From assembly GCF_022828475.1 (NCBI RefSeq), contig NZ_CP059557.1, positions 1,302,001 to 1,366,000 on the forward strand: 64,000 nucleotides of DNA, written 5' to 3'. The number at the start of each line of letters is the position of its first letter. Within the stretch, counting starts at the first letter, position 1. Made by a program: the position numbers and the translations under genes. The notes beneath the pieces are model-generated. The model saw only the letters and a program-made list of their open reading frames with translations. It was not told the DNA's origin and did no database searches. This DNA is from Saccharopolyspora gloriosae (GTDB lineage Bacteria > Actinomycetota > Actinomycetes > Mycobacteriales > Pseudonocardiaceae). Shown piece after piece: positions 48,776-58,485 of the stretch.

Positions 48776-49045
48776 TCAGCGACGACGGCGAAGATCCACC
48801 AGCAGGCCGATCGCGACGGCTGCGGCGAGGCCGACGAGCCAGCCGTCCTCGGTCTTGAAGGCGTGGCCGCCGCTGAGGATTCCCTGGTGGTTGCCCACCA
48901 GCATGATCAGCAGCGCGAACACGGTGAACCAGCCCGCGATCTGGGTGCCCTTGGGGAACCCGCCGTGCCAGCCCCAGTCGACCGACGGCTCGTCGGCCGG
49001 GTCGATGGCCTGACCGGGCTTGGTCTCCAGCTCCGTGCTCGCCAC
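48776..49045 (-). CDS. DUF2631 family membrane protein
   Basis: GTG 49045 follows AGGAGGGTAC and gives 89 residues; the open frame further upstream is not conserved. The motif DPADEPSVDWGWHGGFPKGT identifies the actinobacterial DUF2631 family (compare M. tuberculosis Rv2876). Two hydrophobic helices follow (IAGWFTVFALLIMLVG and GWLVGLAAAVAIGLLV). The function is unknown. It lies near dxr, as it does in mycobacteria. Confidence 0.85.
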   Translation of the reverse strand: MASTELETKPGQAIDPADEPSVDWGWHGGFPKGTQIAGWFTVFALLIMLVGNHQGILSGGHAFKTEDGWLVGLAAAVAIGLLVDLRRRR

Positions 49046-49204
49046 GTACCCTCCTGCGCCACAACCAGCCACCGAGGCGGTTGAACCTGCTCCTGAACGC
49101 GGCACCAACGAGCCACGCGTAGCCCATCTTCGCATACCCGCCCCCACGAACAGGCGCCCTGGCTAGGCGTGCACCAGGGGCTCGCGGCTGCGGTCCAGCC
49201 GGTC

Positions 49205-49330
49205 CCGAACCCGAATCTTTACGGCGAAGCCGAATCATTGCGGCGAAGCCGTGCCTGTATGCGCGTCAGCGCATAGCCCACGTCAAACCTCCTCGCGAGG
49301 AAGCCACTGAGGTTCCGCCACCCGACCCCC
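49205..49330 (-). repeat. structured repeat, copy C (short form)
   Basis: Read on the minus strand it has GGTGGCGGAACCTCAG (49322-49307) as in copy A, then a short CCTCGCGAGG hairpin in place of the long stem. TATGCGC tgac GCGCATA follows (49258-49275), and then two degenerate CGGCTTCGCCG units. It lies about 85 bases after the glsB-like gene, on the same strand. Confidence 0.7.
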
Positions 49331-49350
49331 AAAGCAAAACGAGCACAAAC

Positions 49351-49387
49351 GAAGCCGCGGAACGGGAAAAACCCGTTCCGCGGCTTC
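49351..49387 (-). terminator. terminator of the GlsB-like gene
   Basis: GAAGCCGCGGAACGGG (49351-49366) pairs perfectly with CCCGTTCCGCGGCTTC (49372-49387) around AAAAA. On the minus strand it is followed by a T-rich stretch. Confidence 0.75.
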
Positions 49388-49409
49388 CTGGGAGTGGACC
49401 GGGGGCGTG

Positions 49410-49688
49410 TCAGCCCCCTTTGGCGGCCTTACTCGTCCTGCCGACGATCAGCCGGTAAATGCCCAGCACGATGACCGCGCCGACGATGGCCAGCAGCCAA
49501 GTTCGCCACGACCAGAAACTTTCCAATCCGACGTGGAAGATCCAGTTCCCGATCAGGCCGCCGACGAAAGCCCCGACCACACCCAGCAGCAAGGTGACGA
49601 GAATCCCGCCCGGATCCTTGCCCGGCATGATCAATTTGGCGATGGCGCCCACGATGAGTCCGAGAACGATCCATCCGATGATGCCCAT
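49410..49688 (-). CDS. GlsB/YeaQ/YmgE family stress membrane protein
   Basis: A 92-residue protein with three Gly-rich hydrophobic helices (IIGWIVLGLIVGAIAKLI, VTLLLGVVGAFVGGLIG and TWLLAIVGAVIVLGIYR). This is the transglycosylase-associated family, a small inner-membrane group linked to general stress; it has no catalytic residues. ATG 49688 is the only reasonable start. Confidence 0.9.
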   Translation of the reverse strand: MGIIGWIVLGLIVGAIAKLIMPGKDPGGILVTLLLGVVGAFVGGLIGNWIFHVGLESFWSWRTWLLAIVGAVIVLGIYRLIVGRTSKAAKGG

Positions 49689-49841
49689 GGCGCTACCCCT
49701 TCCTGCCTGGTGGTGAACGCTGAGCCAGCGGGACGATCCGGTGGTTCAGGCGTCCGGTGCTCGGGGCTTACCCCACCGATCGTGACGGCTATCGCGGCTT
49801 CCCGCACCGCGAGCGACCGGTGATCACCTGCTTCGGGGACA

Positions 49842-51158
49842 ATGGCGGCGATGGACACCGCGACCCCCGCTTCGAGCGCGCGCACCGAATCCCCCGTTTC
49901 CGGAACCGGCGGTCCGGCAGGTGCCGCCGCCGAGCACGACGCCGCACGCGGGACGCCGCGCAGCGTGCTGATCCTCGGTTCGACCGGTTCGATCGGTACC
50001 CAGGCCCTGGACGTGATCCGGAACAACCCAGGCCGGTTCCGCGTCGCGGGCATCGCCGCCGGGGGCAGCGACCCGGCCGCGCTCGCCACGCAGGCCTTGG
50101 AGTTCGAGGTCGAGGCGGTGGCGGTGGCCAAGGGCACCGCGGCCGAGGACGTGCAGCTCGCGCTGTACGCGGAGGCGCAGCGCCTCGGCTACTCCACCGG
50201 GGACTTCCGGTTGCCGAAGCTGCTGGCGGGGCCGGAGGCGACGACCGAGCTGGTGCGGTCCACGCCCGCCGATGTGGTGCTCAACGCCGTTGACGGGTCG
50301 CGCGGGCTCAAGCCGACGCTGGCCGCGCTGGAGTCGGGCGCGACCTTGGCGTTGGCGAACAAGGAATCGCTGGTGGCGGGCGGTTCGCTGGTGCTGCGCG
50401 CGGCGAAGCCGGGCCAGATCGTGCCGGTGGACTCCGAGCATTCCGCGCTGGCGCAGTGCTTGGCGGGCGGCAAGGCGGACGAGGTGGACCGGCTGGTGCT
50501 GACCGCTTCGGGCGGGCCGTTCCGCGGCCGCAAGCGCCACGAGCTGGAAGGGGTCACGCTCGAACAGGCGCTCAAGCACCCGACGTGGGCGATGGGCACC
50601 GTCGTCACGATCAACTCGGCCACGCTGGTGAACAAGGGCCTGGAGCTGATCGAGGCGCGGCTGCTGTTCGACGTGGACTACGACCGCATCGACGTGGTGG
50701 TGCACCCGCAGTCGATCGTGCACTCGATGGTCACGTTCGTGGACGGTTCGACGTTGGCGCAGGCCAGCCCGCCGAACATGCGGCTGCCGATCGCGCTGGG
50801 GCTGGACTGGCCGAACCGGATCGCGAAGGCCGCGCCGCCGTTGTCGTTCTCCGAGGCGTCGTCGTGGACGTTCGAACCGCTCGACGACGAGGCGTTCCCG
50901 GCGGTGTCGCTGGCCCGCCACGCCGGTTCCACCGGCGGCTGCCTGCCCGCGATCTTCAACGCGGCGAACGAGGAGGCGCTGGCCGCCTTCGTCGAAGGCA
51001 ACAGTGGTTTCACCGGCATCGTGCAGACTGTGGAGCGAACGCTCGCCGCCGCCGACCAGTGGCGCGGTGAACCGCAGAGCGTGGACGAGGTCTTCGCAGC
51101 AGAGGAGTGGGCGCGAGTGAAATCCCGCGAACTCGTGGCGGCAGGGAAGGGGCAGTGA
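49842..51158 (+). CDS. dxr: 1-deoxy-D-xylulose 5-phosphate reductoisomerase
   Basis: NADPH-dependent first committed step of the MEP isoprenoid pathway. ATG 49842 (or 49851) gives 438 residues with about 38 disordered ones first. NADPH-binding [18 protein letters not shown], then [29 protein letters not shown] and [10 protein letters not shown] are all present, so metal and substrate sites are complete. The stop shares one base with the next start (TGATG). ispG of the same pathway lies 2.2 kb downstream. Confidence 0.96.
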   Translation: MAAMDTATPASSARTESPVSGTGGPAGAAAEHDAARGTPRSVLILGSTGSIGTQALDVIRNNPGRFRVAGIAAGGSDPAALATQALEFEVEAVAVAKGTAAEDVQLALYAEAQRLGYSTGDFRLPKLLAGPEATTELVRSTPADVVLNAVDGSRGLKPTLAALESGATLALANKESLVAGGSLVLRAAKPGQIVPVDSEHSALAQCLAGGKADEVDRLVLTASGGPFRGRKRHELEGVTLEQALKHPTWAMGTVVTINSATLVNKGLELIEARLLFDVDYDRIDVVVHPQSIVHSMVTFVDGSTLAQASPPNMRLPIALGLDWPNRIAKAAPPLSFSEASSWTFEPLDDEAFPAVSLARHAGSTGGCLPAIFNAANEEALAAFVEGNSGFTGIVQTVERTLAAADQWRGEPQSVDEVFAAEEWARVKSRELVAAGKGQ

Positions 51159-52441
51159 TGCTGGTCATCGTCGGCATCGTCCTGTTCTTCGTGGGGCTGC
51201 TGCTGTCCATCGCCTGGCATGAACTCGGTCACCTGCTCACCGCGAAGCTGTTCGGTGTCAAGGTCACCCAGTACATGGTGGGCTTCGGCCGCACCGTGTG
51301 GTCGCGCAAGACCAGCGAGACCGAGTACGGCGTGAAGCTGATCCCGTTCGGCGGCTTCATCCGGATGATCGGCATGTTCCCGCCGAAGCGCGACGAGGAG
51401 TACGGGCGCACCGCCTCCTCCGCGCCGTGGCGCGTGATGATCGAGGACGCTCGGGAGGCGGCGGCCGAAGAGGTCACTCCCGAGGACGCGCATCGGCAGT
51501 TCTACCAGCGCAAACCGTGGAAGCGGATCATCGTGATGGCCGCGGGGCCGGTCATGAACCTGATCCTCGCGGTGCTCATCTTCGCCGGGATCCTGATGGG
51601 CTACGGCAAGCCGGAGCTCACCACGACGGTCTCGTCGGTCAGCGAGTGCGTGGTGGCGGCGGACGTGAAGGACACCGCGAGCTGCCCGGCCGGTGCTCCG
51701 CCGTCGCCGGCCGCCGCGGCCGGTTTCCAGCCCGGCGACAAGATCCTCGAGTTCAACGGCCAGGCCTACGGTTCGTGGACGGAACTGCAGAAGGCCATTC
51801 GCGGCTCGGAGGGCTCGGTCCCGATCGTCGTGGAGCGCGCCGGCCAGCGCGTCCCCCTCCAGGCCGACCTGATCCAGGACAAGCGTCCTTCGTTGGAGGA
51901 CTCGAAGAAGACCGAGGTCGTCGGGTTCCTGGGGCTTTCGCCGGACCAGATCCTGGTCCAGCAGGACGTCGGCGGAGTGGCGAACACGATCGGCGGGTTC
52001 GCCACGCTCACCGCGCAGAAGATCGTCGAGCTGCCGCAGCGGGTGCCGGACCTGATCTCGGCCATCGGCGGACAGGAGCGGTCCGACGATTCGCCGGTGG
52101 GCATCGTCGGCGCCAGCCGCATCGGCGGCGAGGTGCTGTCCATGGACGACGTGTCCGTGGGTGCCCGGTTGATCACGATGATGAATCTGCTGGCGGCGGT
52201 GAACCTCTCGCTGTTCGTGATGAACATGCTGCCGATCCTGCCGCTGGACGGCGGGCACATCGCGGGTGCGCTGTGGGAGTCGGTGCGCCGAGGCGTCGCG
52301 AAGCTGGTGCGCCGGCCGGATCCGGGGCCGTTCGACACGGCGCGGCTGATGCCGCTGGCGTACGGGGTGACGTTGATCTTCATCGCGTATTCGCTGCTCG
52401 TGCTGGTCGCCGACGTCGTCAACCCGGTCACGTTGCTCTAG
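51158..52441 (+). CDS. site-2 protease, RseP/Rip1 family
   Basis: Membrane zinc protease that cleaves anti-sigma factors and other membrane proteins; the mycobacterial homologue is Rip1 (Rv2869c). ATG 51158 gives 427 residues. The first helix carries HExxH (AWHELGHLL), a PDZ domain follows the second helix (FQPGDKILEFNGQAYGS), and the second zinc motif is LPILPLDGGHIAGALWE. It is translationally coupled to dxr. Confidence 0.94.
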   Translation: MLVIVGIVLFFVGLLLSIAWHELGHLLTAKLFGVKVTQYMVGFGRTVWSRKTSETEYGVKLIPFGGFIRMIGMFPPKRDEEYGRTASSAPWRVMIEDAREAAAEEVTPEDAHRQFYQRKPWKRIIVMAAGPVMNLILAVLIFAGILMGYGKPELTTTVSSVSECVVAADVKDTASCPAGAPPSPAAAAGFQPGDKILEFNGQAYGSWTELQKAIRGSEGSVPIVVERAGQRVPLQADLIQDKRPSLEDSKKTEVVGFLGLSPDQILVQQDVGGVANTIGGFATLTAQKIVELPQRVPDLISAIGGQERSDDSPVGIVGASRIGGEVLSMDDVSVGARLITMMNLLAAVNLSLFVMNMLPILPLDGGHIAGALWESVRRGVAKLVRRPDPGPFDTARLMPLAYGVTLIFIAYSLLVLVADVVNPVTLL

Positions 52442-52521
52442 CCGCTGCACGAGCACACCCGCACCGGCTGTCGAGGACTCGCGTTGACGGGCCGGTCGGG
52501 GGCGAGCACATCGGACCCGAG

Positions 52522-52556
52522 GCAGGGGCCTCCCGCGAACCGCGGAAGGCCCCTGC
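52522..52556 (+). terminator. terminator after the site-2 protease gene
   Basis: GCAGGGGCCT (52522-52531) pairs perfectly with AGGCCCCTGC (52547-52556), with an inner CCGCG/CGCGG stem. Confidence 0.65.
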
Positions 52557-52795
52557 GGCTTCGTCTCCGCCCGCGGGTCCTCCACCGGCCGCGCGGGACC
52601 GCCCGCACCGGTGGCCGCGGCCGTAGCGGCTCGCCGAATCCGGCGGTTTCACGGCCTGGCCAGGCCGGTGAAGCCCGTTTCATCTGCCATTCAGTTCGCG
52701 CTCATGCCGGATCGTCAGTCTGTGGCCAGCCCTCGGTGGAGCAGCGCTGTCGGCGGTGCTCGGGGGATCCGGCCTTCAGAAGGGGAAGATCATTG

Positions 52796-53080
52796 ATGCG
52801 GACGCGGCCTCGGACATCGGCCTTGCTCCTGCTGCTGGCGGGAACCGGCGTGATCGTCGGTGACCTGTTCGTCCAGCACGGCAGGCCGGACTGGTACGTG
52901 GTGGGCCTCGGAGCACTGTTCTTGGGTCTGATGTCGGCGAGCGACCAGCTCAGCCAGCACGAGTCCGTCTCGTCGGCGGCGCCCCGGCGCCCGGTGCCGA
53001 CGGGTCTGAACGCCGGCCATCGCTGCGACGTTCAGCCCGAGCGTGAAATCTCGGTGAACGCAGGAGCGGGTCGCCACTAA
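52796..53080 (+). CDS. small membrane protein, unknown
   Basis: ATG 52796 with AAGGGGAAG upstream gives 94 residues. Two short hydrophobic helices (SALLLLLAGTGVIVGDL and WYVVGLGALFLGLMS) are followed by a charged tail. I know no family for it. The frame is open upstream of the ATG but without a ribosome binding site. It lies between the site-2 protease and ispG genes; a link to either is unproved. Confidence 0.6.
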   Translation: MRTRPRTSALLLLLAGTGVIVGDLFVQHGRPDWYVVGLGALFLGLMSASDQLSQHESVSSAAPRRPVPTGLNAGHRCDVQPEREISVNAGAGRH

Positions 53081-53326
53081 TGCCCACCATTGATCACAAT
53101 CAGTGATCACTTCAGTGGCGAACCTTGCCCAACCGGGTGAGTGGCTATCGGTATCGTGGGGCAGGGGACGGCGCTCGCCGGGTACCCGGAGGCTGTCCGG
53201 GCTTTCCCGGGGCGGTGTCGGCACGCTCGTCGCTGAGCCGTCCCACCACCGGGGCGCGGTACGAATCACCTCGCCCCGCCGTAACTCATCAGCGCATCCG
53301 CGCAGCGCAAAGGTGGAGAGGAATCG

Positions 53327-54484
53327 ATGACCGTCGATCTGGGCATGCCCGCAGCACCCGCCCCGACACTGGGCGAACGGCGCAAGACCCGGCAGTTGCA
53401 GGTCGGTGCGGTCGGAGTGGGCAGTGACCACCCCATCTCCGTGCAGAGCATGACCACCACCAACACCGCCGACATCAACGGCACGCTGCAGCAGATCGCG
53501 GAGCTCACCGCGTCCGGCTGCGACATCGTGCGAGTGGCCTGCCCCAGCGCGGACGACGCCGAGGCGTTGCCCGCGATCGCGCAGAAGTCGAAGATCCCGG
53601 TCATCGCCGACATCCACTTCCAGCCGAAGTACGTGTTCGCGGCCATCGAGGCGGGCTGTGCGGCGGTCCGGGTCAACCCCGGCAACATCCGCAAGTTCGA
53701 CGACCAGGTCAAGGAGATCGCGCACGCCGCGAAGGACCACGGCACGCCGATCCGGATCGGCGTCAACGCCGGTTCGCTGGACCCGCGGCTGATGAAGAAG
53801 TACGGCAAGGCGGTGCCGGAGGCGCTGGCCGAATCGGCGCTGTGGGAGGCGAGCCTGTTCGCCGAGCACGACTTCAACGACATCAAGATCTCCGTCAAGC
53901 ACAACGACCCCGTCGTGATGGTGCGGGCCTACGAGATCCTCGCCGAACAGTGCGACTACCCGCTGCACCTGGGCGTGACCGAGGCCGGCCCGGCGTTCCA
54001 GGGCACGATCAAGTCCGCAGTGGCGTTCGGATCCCTGTTGCGCCAGGGCATCGGCGACACGATCCGTGTCTCGCTGTCGGCGCCGCCGGTCGAGGAGATC
54101 AAGGTCGGCACCCAGATCCTGCAGTCGCTGAACCTGCGTCCCCGCAAGCTGGAGATCGTCTCCTGCCCGTCCTGCGGTCGCGCCCAGGTCGACGTCTACA
54201 CGCTGGCCGAGGAGGTCACCGCCGGGCTGGAGGGCATGGAGGTGCCGCTGCGCGTCGCCGTCATGGGCTGCGTGGTGAACGGTCCCGGCGAGGCGCGTGA
54301 GGCCGACCTCGGCGTCGCCTCCGGGAACGGCAAGGGCCAGATCTTCGTCAAGGGCGAGGTCATCAAGACCGTGCCGGAAGCCAAGATCGTGGAAACACTG
54401 ATCGAAGAGGCCATGCGCATCGCCGAGGACATGGAGGCCCCCGAAGGGCAGAGCGACGGCAGCCCGGTCGTCACCGTCGGCTGA
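53327..54484 (+). CDS. ispG: 4-hydroxy-3-methylbut-2-en-1-yl diphosphate synthase
   Basis: Iron-sulfur enzyme of the MEP pathway (GcpE). ATG 53327 follows GGAGAGG and gives 385 residues. The TIM-barrel part shows [14 protein letters not shown] and [13 protein letters not shown]. The [4Fe-4S] ligands are in SCPSCGRAQ and [11 protein letters not shown]. It is preceded by a 250-base gap that must contain its promoter and followed by a hairpin. Confidence 0.97.
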   Translation: MTVDLGMPAAPAPTLGERRKTRQLQVGAVGVGSDHPISVQSMTTTNTADINGTLQQIAELTASGCDIVRVACPSADDAEALPAIAQKSKIPVIADIHFQPKYVFAAIEAGCAAVRVNPGNIRKFDDQVKEIAHAAKDHGTPIRIGVNAGSLDPRLMKKYGKAVPEALAESALWEASLFAEHDFNDIKISVKHNDPVVMVRAYEILAEQCDYPLHLGVTEAGPAFQGTIKSAVAFGSLLRQGIGDTIRVSLSAPPVEEIKVGTQILQSLNLRPRKLEIVSCPSCGRAQVDVYTLAEEVTAGLEGMEVPLRVAVMGCVVNGPGEAREADLGVASGNGKGQIFVKGEVIKTVPEAKIVETLIEEAMRIAEDMEAPEGQSDGSPVVTVG

Positions 54485-54494
54485 TCGCTGAACC

Positions 54495-54523
54495 CCGCCC
54501 GCCGGAACCGGTCCGGTGGGCGG
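54495..54523 (+). terminator. terminator after ispG
   Basis: CCGCCCGCCGG (54495-54505) pairs with CCGGTGGGCGG (54513-54523) with one wobble pair, 10 bases after the stop. Confidence 0.6.
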
Positions 54524-54706
54524 CGTTCGTCGGACGCGCGGCAGCCGGTCCGTCGTGACGAGCTCGCTCATGGAACGGTCCGGACGGCCGCGATTGATCC
54601 CGTTGCCGCCCATCGCGCTCCGCCATTCGGGTGATACACGGTGGGTGTGCGCTGGGTACGTCGGGCAGGGGAGCCTGTGGGCCGTTCGGTCTGGCAGTCT
54701 TTACCC

Positions 54707-55543
54707 GTGCTGAAGCTCGTCGGTGCCCGCCTACTGGAGGATCGGGACGCGGCCCAGGTTCGCGCGGCGCTGGCCAGAGACCCCGTCGCCGCCTGCATGG
54801 TCGCCTCCAGAGTGGAACCCGTCGGGCTGCGTCCGAGCAGGCTCGGCGGCGAAGTATGGGGATACGGCAGCAGGCTCGACGGGCTGTGCTTCTCCGGCGT
54901 CAACCTCATACCGTTGTCCGGGGGGCCGGACGCGATGCGGGCCTTCGCCGATCGGGTGTTGCGTCGTCGCCGAGTGTGTTCCTCGTTGGTCGGTCCCGCC
55001 GAGCAGGTGCTGGCGCTGTGGGACGAACTCGCCGCCCAATGGGGACCCGCGCGCGAAGTGCGCGAGCAGCAGCCACTGATGGTGCTCTCCGGTCAACCCG
55101 CAGTGCGTCCCGACCCGCTGGTCCGCCAGGTTCGCCCCGAGGAACTGGACCGCTACCTGCCCGCGGCGGTCGCCATGTTCACCGAAGAAGTCGGAGTCGA
55201 CCCCTCCAGGGACGGCGGCGCCGCCGGTTACCGCGCCCGGGTGGCGGAGCTGATCGCGGCGGGCCGCGCATTCGCCCGCTTCGAGAACGGCGAAGTCGTG
55301 TTCAAAGCCGAGATCGGCGCGATGTCGCAGTCCGTCGGGCAGATCCAAGGCGTCTGGGTGCATCCGGACAAGCGCAGTTCCGGGCTCGGCACAATGGGCA
55401 CGGCCGCCGTCGCCGACCACCTCGTCCGCGGGCTCGGACGCGCCGCGAGCCTGTACGTGAACGGCTTCAACATCGCGGCCAGAGTCGCCTACGGCAAAGT
55501 CGGCTTCCAGCAGACCGGCACCTTCAGCACAGTCCTGTTCTGA
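54707..55543 (+). CDS. GNAT acetyltransferase with DUF4081 N-terminal domain
   Basis: GTG 54707 gives 278 residues; the frame is open upstream to 54641. The N-terminal half (ARLLEDRDAAQVRAALARDP) is the DUF4081 region, and the C-terminal half is a GNAT fold with the acetyl-CoA loop HPDKRSSGLGTMGTAAV and the final YVNGFNIAARVAYGKVGF. M. tuberculosis has the same protein beside gcpE (Rv2867c). The acetyl acceptor is unknown. Confidence 0.88.
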   Translation: MLKLVGARLLEDRDAAQVRAALARDPVAACMVASRVEPVGLRPSRLGGEVWGYGSRLDGLCFSGVNLIPLSGGPDAMRAFADRVLRRRRVCSSLVGPAEQVLALWDELAAQWGPAREVREQQPLMVLSGQPAVRPDPLVRQVRPEELDRYLPAAVAMFTEEVGVDPSRDGGAAGYRARVAELIAAGRAFARFENGEVVFKAEIGAMSQSVGQIQGVWVHPDKRSSGLGTMGTAAVADHLVRGLGRAASLYVNGFNIAARVAYGKVGFQQTGTFSTVLF

Positions 55544-55714
55544 CAGGCAGCCTTCGGAAGTCCGTCCTGCTTGGCGTGGGGGGCTTTGGAGTCTCGCTCG
55601 GCTTGGCGTGGGGGTGGGTTTTGGAGCCTTCCCGGGCTTGGCGTGTGGTTGTTGTGGGGTGTGGAAGGTTGGTTTTAGTGATTACTTCCAGGGCTCGTTT
55701 GTCTGAGGTGTCTG

Positions 55715-56105
55715 GGTAGCGGAACCTCAGCGGCCTTCTCGCTGCGGGATCCATTTCTCATGTATGTCCGATACACAGCGAAATGGCTGTCCTCGCGAGA
55801 AGGCCGCTGAGAACCCGCCGGTGGTCGTTTTGCTTGCGTGGGCTATGCGCTGACGCGCATCCAGGCACGGCCTTCGGCCGCAAGGCACGCCTTCGCCGCA
55901 AGGCACGGCTTCGCCGCAAGGCACGGCCTTCGGCCGCGAGGCAGGCTTGCTTCGCTTTGCCCTTGGCGGGCTTCGCCGCCGACTGCACGGCTTCGCCGGA
56001 AGGAACGACTATCGCCGCGTGGCACGGCTTTGCCGCGTGGCACGGCCTTCGGCCGCGAGGCACGGCTTTGCCGCGTGGCACGGCTTTGCCGCGAGGTAGG
56101 CGGGC
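55715..56105 (+). repeat. structured repeat, copy B (longest TTCG-hairpin array)
   Basis: The long stem is CTCAGCGGCCTTCTCGC (55726-55742) with 55795-55811, perfect over 17 bp. The inner stem is CCATTTC/GAAATGG (55751-55757, 55780-55786) with a different loop from copy A. ATGCGC tgac GCGCAT (55845-55860) follows. From 55863 about a dozen units related to GGCACGGCTTCGCCGCAA run head to tail; several are the exact GGCCTTCGGCC hairpin. It lies about 170 bases after the GNAT gene. Confidence 0.8.
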
Positions 56106-56313
56106 TTCGCCGTCGATTGCGCGGTCTTCGGTCGTACGGCAGGTGGGGCGGCAGTGCCGGGCTTCGGCTTGCCGCTGCGAGCGGGCGCCAGGCCGGGAAG
56201 GTTTAAAACCTTCGCCCACTGAGCCGAACCAAACTCCGGACCTCTGAACCCCCGGGCATGCGGCTGATCGGGTGGCGGTCGGGAAGCTTGGTCGTCTTCG
56301 GCATACTTTGGGG

Positions 56314-58149
56314 GTGGCTTCCTCACGGATCTTTCCTCAGCGAGGCCCGCGCTCGCGGGTGCTCGCCGCGCTCACCGGTTTGGCGCTGACCTTGCCCCTC
56401 TCGGGCTGCGGCATGTTCGAATCCGGGCCTTCCGCCCAGGAGATCGCCTCCTCGTTCCTGAACACCTTCGCCGCGGGCGACTCGGCGGGTGCGGCGGGGC
56501 GGACCGACGCTCCGGACAGGGCGCGGCAGGCGCTCGAAGATGCTCGTGGCGGCTTGTCGCCGCAGGCGGTGCGGTTCAATGTGACCAAGGTCGTCGAGGA
56601 CGAGGGCGGTGCCCCCGCCCGCGCCACGTTCGACGCGGACTGGGACCTCGGTGACGGCCGCGTCTGGCGGTACGAAGGCGCGTTCGAGCTCACCGAATCC
56701 GACCAGGGCTGGAAGGTGCACTGGGCGCCATCGGCGCTGCACCCGAAGCTGGGGCCGGGCCAGCGACTGGTGTTCAACGAGCAGCGGCCGGAGCCGCAGC
56801 CCGTGCTGGACCGCGATGGTGCCGAGCTGATGAAGCCGGAGCAGATCGTCACGGTCAGCCTCGACCCGCAGCAGGCGGGCGACCTGCCGGGGACGGCCGG
56901 TCAGCTCGCGGAAGGGCTGAAGCCGGTCGACCCGGAGATCACCCAGCAGACGATCCTGGACGGCGTCGGGCGAACTCCGCCCGGTCAGCCCTACGTGGTG
57001 GTCTCGCTGCGCCAGGCCGACTACGACCAGGTGCGCCCGGCGATCTACGACCTGCCGGGGGTGCGTTTCCCGGCGCAGTCGCAGCTGGTGACGGCTGAGC
57101 GCGGATACGCCGCGCAGGCGCTCGCCGGGGTGTCGAAGCAGGTCGACGAGCAGATCGCGGCGAACTCCGGGTGGAGCGTGGCGGTCGCGGACGCGAACGG
57201 CGCCCCGGTCGAGGTGTTGCAGGAGCAGCCGTCGCGTCCGGTGGACCAGGTGCACACCACGCTCAGCGACCGCGTGCAGCGGGCCGCGGAGCAGGCGGTG
57301 GCGCCGGTGCCGCAGGCGGCGATGGTCGTCGCGATGCAGCCGTCCACGGGCGGCGTGCTGGCGGTGGCGCAGAACGACCCGGCCGACGCGCAGGGCTCGC
57401 CCGCGTTGACCGGGCAGTTCCCGCCCGGCTCCACGTTCAAGATCGCGACCGCGGCGGCGGGTTTGGAAGCGGACAAGGTGACCATCGACGGGCCGGTGGA
57501 CTGCCCGAAGAGCAAGGTGGTCGACGGCCGCACGATTCCCAACGACAAGGACTTCGAGTTGGGCACGGTGCCGCTGCGCACGGCGTTCGCGAAGTCCTGC
57601 AACACGACGTTCGCCCAGCTCGCGGTGGACCTGCCCGCGCAGGCGCTGACGGACATGGCCAAGCAGCTCGGCGTCGGCGTCGACTTCGACGTGCCGGGCA
57701 TCACGACGATCACCGGGCAGGCGCCGCCCGCGGAGAACACCACGGGCCGCGCGGCGAACGGATTCGGCCAGGGCACGGTGCTGGCCAGCCCGTTCGGAAT
57801 GGCGCTGGCGTCGGCGACGGTGGCCAACGGCTCGATGCCCACTCCGAAGCTGATCGAGGGCGCGGAGACGAAGGCCGACTCGGAGGTGGCTGCGCTGTCG
57901 CCGAAGACGCTGGATCAGCTGCGGCCGATGATGCGGGATGTCGTGCTGTCCGGGACGGCCACCGGTGCCGCGAGCGCGGGTGAGGTCGCGGGCAAGACCG
58001 GTACCGCGCAGTTCGGCGACGGCACCCATGCGCACGGCTGGTTCGTCGGCTACCGCGGTGACCTGGCATTCGCGGTGCTGCTGGAGGACGCGGGCGAGTC
58101 GAAGCCCGCCGTGCAGGTAGCGCAGAGTTTCTTGTCGAACACCCCGTGA
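56314..58149 (+). CDS. penicillin-binding lipoprotein (class B)
   Basis: Transpeptidase-type PBP; the mycobacterial equivalent is PBP-lipo (Rv2864c). GTG 56314 gives 611 residues with a signal peptide ending in the lipobox LPLSGCG. An NTF2-like domain and dimerisation region precede the transpeptidase domain with SxxK in PPGSTFKIA, SxN in AKSCNTTF and KTG in AGKTGTAQF. All three motifs are intact. A CATACTTT stretch directly upstream may be the -10 of a leaderless or near-leaderless transcript. Confidence 0.93.
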   Translation: MASSRIFPQRGPRSRVLAALTGLALTLPLSGCGMFESGPSAQEIASSFLNTFAAGDSAGAAGRTDAPDRARQALEDARGGLSPQAVRFNVTKVVEDEGGAPARATFDADWDLGDGRVWRYEGAFELTESDQGWKVHWAPSALHPKLGPGQRLVFNEQRPEPQPVLDRDGAELMKPEQIVTVSLDPQQAGDLPGTAGQLAEGLKPVDPEITQQTILDGVGRTPPGQPYVVVSLRQADYDQVRPAIYDLPGVRFPAQSQLVTAERGYAAQALAGVSKQVDEQIAANSGWSVAVADANGAPVEVLQEQPSRPVDQVHTTLSDRVQRAAEQAVAPVPQAAMVVAMQPSTGGVLAVAQNDPADAQGSPALTGQFPPGSTFKIATAAAGLEADKVTIDGPVDCPKSKVVDGRTIPNDKDFELGTVPLRTAFAKSCNTTFAQLAVDLPAQALTDMAKQLGVGVDFDVPGITTITGQAPPAENTTGRAANGFGQGTVLASPFGMALASATVANGSMPTPKLIEGAETKADSEVAALSPKTLDQLRPMMRDVVLSGTATGAASAGEVAGKTGTAQFGDGTHAHGWFVGYRGDLAFAVLLEDAGESKPAVQVAQSFLSNTP

Positions 58150-58155
58150 AGTCAA

Positions 58156-58174
58156 TGTGCTACGTTGTAGCTCA
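58156..58174 (+). promoter_or_regulatory. operator of vapBC
   Basis: TGTGCTAC gtt GTAGCTCA is a near-perfect inverted repeat (seven of eight pairs) ending at the A of the vapB start codon. No ribosome binding site is present, so the transcript may be leaderless and autoregulated by VapBC binding here. Confidence 0.5.
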
Positions 58175-58485
58175 TGGAGCGGATCGGGGTCCGGGAGCTG
58201 CGGCAGAACGCCAGCCGCTACCTCAAGCGGGTGGCGACCGGTGAGTCGATCTTGGTGACGGACCGCGGCCGCACGGTCGCGGTCCTGAACCCGCCGTCAC
58301 GCGCGCATTCGCTCTACGACGAACTGATCGCCGCCGGGGAACTGATCCCCGGCGACGGCGGCGACCTGCCGGAACCGGGCGAACCGGACGCCGGTGATCT
58401 CGACACGTGGCCCCCGGAGGACGAGGAGCCGGGCTCACGAACGGCGCCGCCGGGCGACGACCGACGTGAACAGGAGCGGCATTGA
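58174..58485 (+). CDS. vapB: Phd/YefM-family antitoxin (VapB)
   Basis: A 103-residue antitoxin. The N-terminal DNA-binding Phd fold is clear (VRELRQNASRYLKRVATGES, then ILVTDRGRTVAVLNPP). The acidic, Pro-rich C-terminus, which should wrap the toxin, is longer than usual. It overlaps vapC by four bases (TTGA). M. tuberculosis carries vapBC23 at the same place next to PBP-lipo. Confidence 0.88.
   Translation: MERIGVRELRQNASRYLKRVATGESILVTDRGRTVAVLNPPSRAHSLYDELIAAGELIPGDGGDLPEPGEPDAGDLDTWPPEDEEPGSRTAPPGDDRREQERH

Noticed and set aside
55863-56098. Possible CRISPR array
   Set aside because: Units of 18-20 bases run head to tail without unique spacers, and no cas genes are nearby.
55758-56247. 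Frames over repeat copy B on both strands
   Set aside because: By-products of the tandem hairpin array, as for copy A.
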